From assembly GCA_964530005.1 (NCBI GenBank), contig CAZGZD010000032.1, positions 1 to 7,800 of the forward strand: a stretch of DNA of 7,800 bases, in the 5' to 3' direction. The notes below the pieces were generated by a model. The model searched no databases. It was not told the origin of the DNA and saw nothing but the letters and a program-made list of their open reading frames with translations. The stretch's first letter is position 1, and the number at the start of each line of letters is the position of its first letter. The DNA comes from CAZGZD01 sp964530005. Lineage in GTDB: Bacteria; Patescibacteriota; Microgenomatia; UBA1406; GWC2-37-13. Of this stretch, positions 1-4,590 are shown one piece after another. Made by a program: the position numbers and the translations under genes.

Positions 1-57
1 CTAACATAGTTTCTGCACCAGGAACATAGTGTAAAGGATTTACTGAAAAAATATATC

Positions 58-534
58 GTGATTCACCAGACTGGAGATACCAAGGAATATAATGATTTTG
101 AAAAGCTTACAAATCAAAGGTTTAAGCTTCCGGCCGAAATGCGCAAAAACTATATTTTGCGTAAGCATTTTTTTGAGGATGAGATTGGGTATGTCTATAG
201 CATGTCTGATCTTGTCATCGGTCGAGCTGGTGCAAATACTTTTTTTGAACTACTTGCACTTGAGAAGCCTGTGCTTTTTATTCCTCTTCCGTGGTCAGCC
301 AATCATGAGCAGCAACATCAAGCCCAGATCTTTAAAGATAATGGAGTGGGGGAGGTATTCATTCAATCAGGGCGTAGTGATGAGCTTTTTAAAGTCATTG
401 AAAAAATGTTGAAGAATATTGATCGATATAAAAACAATTTTGCTCGTCTCAAATTTATGTATAAGCAGGACGCGACTAATACAATACTGTCTGAAATACT
501 CAAAAGGACGGCAAGTGTCGAATTACCTAGTTGA
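58..534 (+). CDS. murG: MurG, C-terminal part (lipid II synthase), frame broken at the left edge
   Basis: MurG transfers GlcNAc from UDP-GlcNAc to lipid I, making lipid II on the cytoplasmic face of the membrane. Only the C-terminal, nucleotide-sugar-binding half of the GT-B fold is present. Counting from GTG 58, visible motifs are HQTGD (3-7), the glycine-rich GRAGANT (55-61), E64 of the FFEL segment, a hydrophobic strand ending in PLP (71-78) and HEQQHQAQ (83-90), equivalent to the family's QxxNA loop with Gln88 in place of Asn. GTG 58 is only the first usable start. MurG-like sequence continues upstream in the same frame (codons 10-57 include VKDLLKKYIV), but TAG at 7-9 closes that frame. 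Intact MurG is about 350 residues, so the start lies outside the window and either a frameshift or a sequence error is likely. The gene ends with TGA 532-534. Family assignment is secure; whether it is functional is not. Confidence 0.85.
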   Translation: MIHQTGDTKEYNDFEKLTNQRFKLPAEMRKNYILRKHFFEDEIGYVYSMSDLVIGRAGANTFFELLALEKPVLFIPLPWSANHEQQHQAQIFKDNGVGEVFIQSGRSDELFKVIEKMLKNIDRYKNNFARLKFMYKQDATNTILSEILKRTASVELPS

Positions 535-603
535 TTATGAACGTACGTAGTGCACTTTCAGATGATCCTTTAGTCCTTATCAGCTGCAAAATTATTCTAT
601 CAA

Positions 604-609
604 TTTAAT
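604..609 (+). promoter_or_regulatory. Possible -10 element upstream of ftsQ
   Basis: TTTAAT matches the TATAAT consensus at five of six positions and ends six bases before ATG 616. That is the same geometry as the stronger promoters of the 3977 and 4591 genes. No convincing -35 hexamer lies 16-18 bases upstream (581-586 reads CAGCTG). In AT-rich DNA such a hexamer can arise by chance, so this is a weak call supported mainly by its position. Confidence 0.3.
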
Positions 610-615
610 TTTTTG

Positions 616-1446
616 ATGAAGCTAAAAAAAAATACTACTGAGATACCTCGCAGACTTCAGCGGCAGATTGACTCGATGAATTCTACTCACGCTAAAGAAT
701 CTGCAAAAGAATTGGATAAAAAGACAGCAGTCAAGAAAAAGAAAATCTTTAGAAAATTCCTTTTTTATTTTATTGCCTTGGTCTTTGGCGTGTCTATATT
801 TTTATCATACTACACTTTCGATAAAGTATTTTCAATCAAGCGCATTGAGGTTCATTCAGAGTCAAAAACTACCCCGGTTATTCGTGGAATTGAGCTGTAT
901 TATAGAGATAATTTAGTATTTTTAAGTAAAAAAAAGCTCGATGCAGATCTTGCAAAAAAAAATCCCCAGCTTAAAAGTATAGTGAGTGAGAAGAAATTTC
1001 CGTCAACTATAATACTGACAGTTGAGATTAGCCAACCATTTGCTGCCCTTGAGGTTAGTCAGGGTGGGTATTTTCAACTCTCAGCAGATGGGCGAATTCT
1101 TGAGAAAATCAAGCATAAGCCGACAGTTCCACTAATTATTTACTCCCAGAAACTCAATTACATGTTTTTTTCGCCCGGAGATCTTATTGAATATTCGGAT
1201 TTACAAGCAGCCCTTTATTTTTTGCAGAAAACTGAGGAAATTGGAATGCGGGTGGATACTATTGATATTGCAGGTCGCAGTATGATACGATTAAATTTGA
1301 AAAATAGGCAGATTTTATTTACGACAGAAAAAGATAAAAATTTACAGACATACCAGATGGCAACAATTGTAAAGCAATTTGCGATTACTGGGCATGATTT
1401 TAAAGTATTAGATTTGAGGTTTGATAAACCATTAATTAGTAATTAA
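616..1446 (+). CDS. ftsQ: FtsQ/DivIB-type cell division protein
   Basis: This is a bitopic membrane protein of the divisome; in the family it bridges the FtsB/FtsL complex and other division proteins. From ATG 616 it is 276 residues. It has a highly basic cytoplasmic N-terminus (1-46, Lys-rich up to the membrane) and one transmembrane helix at about 47-66. A POTRA-like domain follows at about 71-140, starting with FSIKRIEV and ending with KKFPSTIILTVEISQPFAALE, which matches the family pattern of a Pro-containing strand before a conserved Pro-Ala. The FtsQ/DivIB beta domain ends in VLDLRFDKPLI, typical of the family's last strand. An in-frame TTG at 613 directly precedes the ATG; ATG is preferred. 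There is no Shine-Dalgarno sequence. It follows murG by 81 bases and precedes ftsA by 24. The family call rests on domain order and position, since FtsQ diverges strongly in sequence. Confidence 0.85.
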   Translation: MKLKKNTTEIPRRLQRQIDSMNSTHAKESAKELDKKTAVKKKKIFRKFLFYFIALVFGVSIFLSYYTFDKVFSIKRIEVHSESKTTPVIRGIELYYRDNLVFLSKKKLDADLAKKNPQLKSIVSEKKFPSTIILTVEISQPFAALEVSQGGYFQLSADGRILEKIKHKPTVPLIIYSQKLNYMFFSPGDLIEYSDLQAALYFLQKTEEIGMRVDTIDIAGRSMIRLNLKNRQILFTTEKDKNLQTYQMATIVKQFAITGHDFKVLDLRFDKPLISN

Positions 1447-1456
1447 GGACAACTTT

Positions 1457-1465
1457 TGATATAAA
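1457..1465 (+). promoter_or_regulatory. Possible extended -10 promoter of ftsA
   Basis: TGATATAAA has the TG-N-TATAAT form of an extended -10 element (hexamer TATAAA, five of six to consensus). It ends five bases before ATG 1471. A -35 hexamer is not evident at 1437-1442 (TAGTAA), which is tolerable for extended -10 promoters. If used, the transcript would begin at or next to the start codon. The alternative is simple read-through from ftsQ, whose stop is only 24 bases upstream. Confidence 0.35.
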
Positions 1466-1470
1466 AGAAT

Positions 1471-2745
1471 ATGGCAGACACACTGATTGCTGCAATTGAC
1501 ATTGGATCATCAAAAGTCGCGACAGCCTGCGCAATCGAATCTGCTGAAGATGCTGAGCTTCGTATTATAGGGTTCAATTCCACACCTTCTCGAGGAGTGC
1601 GTCGTGGACTCATTGTTGATATAGACCAAGTTACAGCTTCAGTTGAGGAGTCTGTTGAGAAAGCAGAACGTATGGCTGGGCATAAGATCAATGAAGCTTT
1701 TGTCTCAGTTGGGGGTCCACACATCTCATCTCTCAATTCTCATGGAGTCGTGGCTGTATCAAGTCCCCAGGGTGAGATTGCAGATGAAGACGTCGCTCGA
1801 GTTATTGAGGCGGCTCGTGCTATATCATTATCCACAACCCGCCAGATTATTGAAGTATCCCCACGAGAGTATATAGTTGACGGTCAAGCAGGCATAAAAA
1901 ATCCCGTTGGTATGAGTGGGGTACGGCTTGAGGTAGATACTCACATTATCACGGCATCTTCGACAAATCTGAAAAATATAGACCGCTGTCTGACTGATCT
2001 GGGTATTGGAAATAGTGGTTTTATTTTTTGCGGACTGGCATCATCTGAGGCAGTGCTTACTGACACTGAGAAAGAGCTTGGTGTGGTACTTGTTGATCTT
2101 GGTGGTGGAAAGATAGATTTGTGTTTATATGTTGAAGGCGCTCTTTCCCACTCTTCATCTATTCCGATTGGAGCTCGTCATATCACCAATGATATTGCTG
2201 TTGGACTACGCGTCTCTCTTGAGTCAGCTGAGCGTATTAAGCTATACCTTACTCAAGAATTAGGCAAAAGGGCTAAAGAGACTGAGGATAAACCTCTTGA
2301 TAAGCTCAATTTTGCAGACCTTCACCTTCCTGAGAAGATCGATGATGTGACATTTAAGACGGTAATACAGGGGATTATACAGCCACGACTTGAGGAGATC
2401 TATAAGATGATAGGTGAGGAGATTAAGCAAAGCGGATATGATAAACACATCCCGTCAGGAGTGGTGATCACAGGAGGTGGAGCGCTTACTGTCGGAATGC
2501 TAGAGGTAGGCCGACGAGTCCTTCGATTACCTATTCGCCTTGGCAACCCACAAAAAGTAACGGGGCTACTGGATGAGATTCTTGATCCTCAGTATGCGAC
2601 CACAACGGGATTGATTTTATATGGCCGTCAAAATATAATTGAGGACGAAGTCGGAATCAAAAAGTTCAACAAGATACTAAAAGATTTCAAGCTTGGTTCA
2701 TCTGTGGGCCGAGTTCGTAGTTTTATCAAACAGTTTATTCCGTAA
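1471..2745 (+). CDS. ftsA: FtsA, actin-like membrane anchor of the Z ring
   Basis: FtsA is an actin-fold ATPase that tethers FtsZ filaments to the membrane and recruits later divisome proteins. At 424 residues it has normal family length. Motifs in order are the phosphate-1 loop AIDIGSSKVA (about 8-17), SVGGPHISS, the FtsA-specific 1C subdomain at roughly 85-165, the phosphate-2 loop VDLGGGKID (about 208-216) and the adenosine motif VVITGGGAL (331-339). The last residues, VGRVRSFIKQFIP (412-424), form a basic, amphipathic stretch after a variable linker, as expected of the membrane-targeting helix. No key motif is missing. There is no Shine-Dalgarno sequence; AAGGA at 1445-1449 is about 21 bases from the ATG, too far to act. 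It lies 11 bases ahead of ftsZ, in the classic order, and its stop is TAA. Confidence 0.97.
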   Translation: MADTLIAAIDIGSSKVATACAIESAEDAELRIIGFNSTPSRGVRRGLIVDIDQVTASVEESVEKAERMAGHKINEAFVSVGGPHISSLNSHGVVAVSSPQGEIADEDVARVIEAARAISLSTTRQIIEVSPREYIVDGQAGIKNPVGMSGVRLEVDTHIITASSTNLKNIDRCLTDLGIGNSGFIFCGLASSEAVLTDTEKELGVVLVDLGGGKIDLCLYVEGALSHSSSIPIGARHITNDIAVGLRVSLESAERIKLYLTQELGKRAKETEDKPLDKLNFADLHLPEKIDDVTFKTVIQGIIQPRLEEIYKMIGEEIKQSGYDKHIPSGVVITGGGALTVGMLEVGRRVLRLPIRLGNPQKVTGLLDEILDPQYATTTGLILYGRQNIIEDEVGIKKFNKILKDFKLGSSVGRVRSFIKQFIP

Positions 2746-2756
2746 TTTGTAAATAT

Positions 2757-3935
2757 ATGCTTATTAAACCCAGAGCTGGGCAACCAGCCAAGATAAAAGT
2801 CATAGGAGTTGGGGGAGGAGGAGGGAATGCAGTCTCGTCCATGATTGACGATGGAGGCATTGAGGGTGTTGAATTTATCGCAATCAATACAGATGCCCAA
2901 GCGCTTCTTGCAAATAAGGCAGAGATCAAAATTCAAATCGGAGAAAGCCTTACCAAAGGACTCGGCTCTGGAGGAAGTCCTGAGACAGGATACAAAGCCG
3001 CTGAAGAATCTCGAGAACAGCTTAAAGAGGAGATTCAGGGGGCCGACATGGTATTTATTACAGCTGGTGAGGGTGGAGGCACAGGAACAGGTGCGTCTCC
3101 TCTTATCGCTGAGATTGCGAAGGAATCTGGAGCGCTCACTGTAGCTGTTGTCACTAAGCCATTTGAATTTGAAGGGGCTAAGCGCCGCATATTGGCAGAT
3201 GATGGTACGCAGCGACTTCAGGAGAATGTAGATACGCTAATCGTCGTACCCAATCAACGTATTCTTAGTACGATTGACAAAAATACACCAATACTTGAAG
3301 CCTTTAAAAGGATTGACTCAGTGCTACATCAAGGGGTAAAGGGAATTGCGGAGCTTGTCACTGTAGCTGGGCTTATAAATGTTGATTTTGCTGATGTGAA
3401 GACGATAATGAGTAATTCAGGCACGGCGCTTATGGGAATGGGGACAGGCTCTGGTGAAAAACGAGCAATAGCTGCGATCAAACAGGCAATCTCATCTCCC
3501 CTTCTTGACGTTTCAATCGAAGGCGCTAAAGGTATTCTTTTCAATATAGTTGGAGGATCTGATCTAACAATGAGTGAGATTGATGAGGCAGCATCGATCA
3601 TGGCCAAGACCGTAGATCGAGATGCAGATATTATTTTTGGTGCTGTGATTGATGACAAGATGGTGGATTCGGTAAAGATCACACTCATCGCCACCAAGTT
3701 CGATGAAGGTTCACTTAAGTTTTTTAGATTCCGCTCTGAGGATCGCGAATCGACTCCAGTGCTTGAAGAGGATGATAAAGAAGAAAAGATAGAAGAGTCT
3801 CGCCAGCACCACGAAGTAGATGATGCACGAGTCAAACAAGCACTTTCACATGATGCGACTGAATCGCTGAGTGATGATGAGCTTCTGGGAGACGATGATG
3901 AATTCGACATTCCTGCATTTCTTCGCAAAAAATAA
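2757..3935 (+). CDS. ftsZ: FtsZ, tubulin-like division GTPase
   Basis: FtsZ polymerises with GTP into the cytokinetic ring. The product is 392 residues, a normal length. It has a very short N-terminus, the nucleotide-binding GVGGGGGNAV (17-26), the signature GGGTGTG (106-112), the EGAKRR segment (139-144) of the GTP pocket and the T7 catalytic loop NVDFADV (208-214), with the hydrolysis aspartates D210 and D213 intact. After about residue 325 comes a long acidic, disordered linker, then the C-terminal peptide DIPAFLRKK (384-392), the conserved site bound by FtsA. This fits the adjacent ftsA. Two substitutions are worth noting: Glu105 sits just before the signature where Met is usual, and GGSP (72-75) stands where GANP or GGNP is usual. 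The gap from ftsA is 11 bases with no Shine-Dalgarno sequence, so it is probably cotranscribed with ftsA. Confidence 0.98.
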   Translation: MLIKPRAGQPAKIKVIGVGGGGGNAVSSMIDDGGIEGVEFIAINTDAQALLANKAEIKIQIGESLTKGLGSGGSPETGYKAAEESREQLKEEIQGADMVFITAGEGGGTGTGASPLIAEIAKESGALTVAVVTKPFEFEGAKRRILADDGTQRLQENVDTLIVVPNQRILSTIDKNTPILEAFKRIDSVLHQGVKGIAELVTVAGLINVDFADVKTIMSNSGTALMGMGTGSGEKRAIAAIKQAISSPLLDVSIEGAKGILFNIVGGSDLTMSEIDEAASIMAKTVDRDADIIFGAVIDDKMVDSVKITLIATKFDEGSLKFFRFRSEDRESTPVLEEDDKEEKIEESRQHHEVDDARVKQALSHDATESLSDDELLGDDDEFDIPAFLRKK

Positions 3936-3941
3936 CTTCAT

Positions 3942-3970
3942 TTGACACGCACTATAAACTATCATAGAAT
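3942..3970 (+). promoter_or_regulatory. Consensus sigma-70-type promoter of the 3977 gene
   Basis: A perfect -35 TTGACA (3942-3947), an ideal 17-base spacer and a -10 TAGAAT (3965-3970, five of six to consensus) lie in the 41-base gap after ftsZ. The -10 ends six bases before ATG 3977, so the usual start point would fall on or within a base or so of the A of the ATG, giving a leaderless mRNA. It implies that this gene is transcribed at least partly independently of ftsAZ. Confidence 0.8.
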
Positions 3971-3976
3971 CAAAAT

Positions 3977-4552
3977 ATGAGAGCTCTAAAGATAGGATAT
4001 ATTCTTTCACTAAGTTTTTTGTTAGTCCTTACAGTCGTGACTGCAACTTTTGGATTTTACCCAGCTCCAAAAGGGCCTAAGGCGCCTGAATACCCCAAGA
4101 CAGCTAGTTTAGACTACACTTCTGATTCCTATAAAAATCAGACAACACAATATGAAGCTCAGACAAAACAGTATGAAGCCGAACAAAAATTCTTCCTGCA
4201 AAACCAGATTGTAGCTTATACAAGAAATGTTGTTGTATTGTGGATTTTTTCTTTGATTGTATTTGGTATAGTTGGTTTGCTGTTGTCCTTAGTAAAGGCT
4301 GAGGTGGTAGGTGCAGGATATGTATTTAGTGGTGTGTGGGCAGTTCTTTATGGACCAGTTGGGTTAATGATGTGGTATGTGAGTGGACTTGTGAGAACAT
4401 TCGGTGCAAGAGCAGAACAGGACTTTTCCACAGATTCTATTTTCCAATCGGCTGCATTTATTTGTATTTTTGGAGTTATCGTACTGACTGCTCTTGGCAT
4501 TGTTATTTTTCGTCGTAAATCACCACAACCTCAAGCTGTAGTCACTTCTTAA
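3977..4552 (+). CDS. Unrecognised four-helix membrane protein between ftsZ and ileS
   Basis: I do not recognise this 191-residue protein. Visible features are a hydrophobic first helix (about 7-27) that could be a signal anchor, then a Pro-rich and Tyr/Gln-rich non-membrane segment (28-83). That segment contains PAPKGPKAPEYPK and a short repeat QYEAQTKQYEAEQ (58-70) with helical or coiled-coil character. Three further hydrophobic segments follow at about 84-106, 110-138 (split by a Gly-Pro) and 157-178, and it ends with a short basic, Pro-rich tail. No catalytic motif, cysteine pair or lipobox is evident. The start is supported by the consensus promoter just upstream. Its place between ftsZ and ileS suggests, but does not show, a role at the envelope or in division. 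Base and codon use resemble the neighbours, so there is no sign of recent transfer. It is a real gene, judging by length, promoter and coherent membrane topology. Confidence 0.8.
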   Translation: MRALKIGYILSLSFLLVLTVVTATFGFYPAPKGPKAPEYPKTASLDYTSDSYKNQTTQYEAQTKQYEAEQKFFLQNQIVAYTRNVVVLWIFSLIVFGIVGLLLSLVKAEVVGAGYVFSGVWAVLYGPVGLMMWYVSGLVRTFGARAEQDFSTDSIFQSAAFICIFGVIVLTALGIVIFRRKSPQPQAVVTS

Positions 4553-4553
4553 A

Positions 4554-4582
4554 TTGAGATACACTTAGCTTTAGACTATAAT
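4554..4582 (+). promoter_or_regulatory. Consensus sigma-70-type promoter of ileS
   Basis: TTGAGA (4554-4559, five of six), a 17-base spacer and a perfect TATAAT (4577-4582) fill the 38-base gap before ileS. Eight bases separate the -10 from ATG 4591, so initiation would be expected at or one or two bases before the ATG. There is no room for a leader, so no T-box riboswitch can be present upstream of ileS on this transcript. T-box leaders are a common control of isoleucyl-tRNA synthetases in Firmicutes. Confidence 0.82.
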
Positions 4583-4590
4583 CTACTTCT

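Noticed and set aside
7..9. Recoded TAG allowing murG to read through.
   Set aside because: TAG is the normal stop of ileS at 7402-7404, and no other in-frame TAG occurs inside a gene, so recoding is not supported.
540..549. ACGTACGT palindrome after murG as an operator.
   Set aside because: Only eight bases, single copy and not placed at a promoter; too short to call.
537..608. A 23-codon ORF (ATG 537 to TAA 606-608) between murG and ftsQ.
   Set aside because: No recognisable similarity, no promoter or ribosome site, and it overlaps the likely ftsQ promoter; most likely chance.
3329..3928. A 199-codon open frame on the minus strand inside ftsZ.
   Set aside because: It lies antisense to well-conserved FtsZ codons and its Ser-rich composition is what the complement of the acidic linker gives; a shadow frame.
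4555..4590. A possible T-box or other leader upstream of ileS.
   Set aside because: The whole gap is 38 bases and is occupied by the promoter, leaving no room for a leader.
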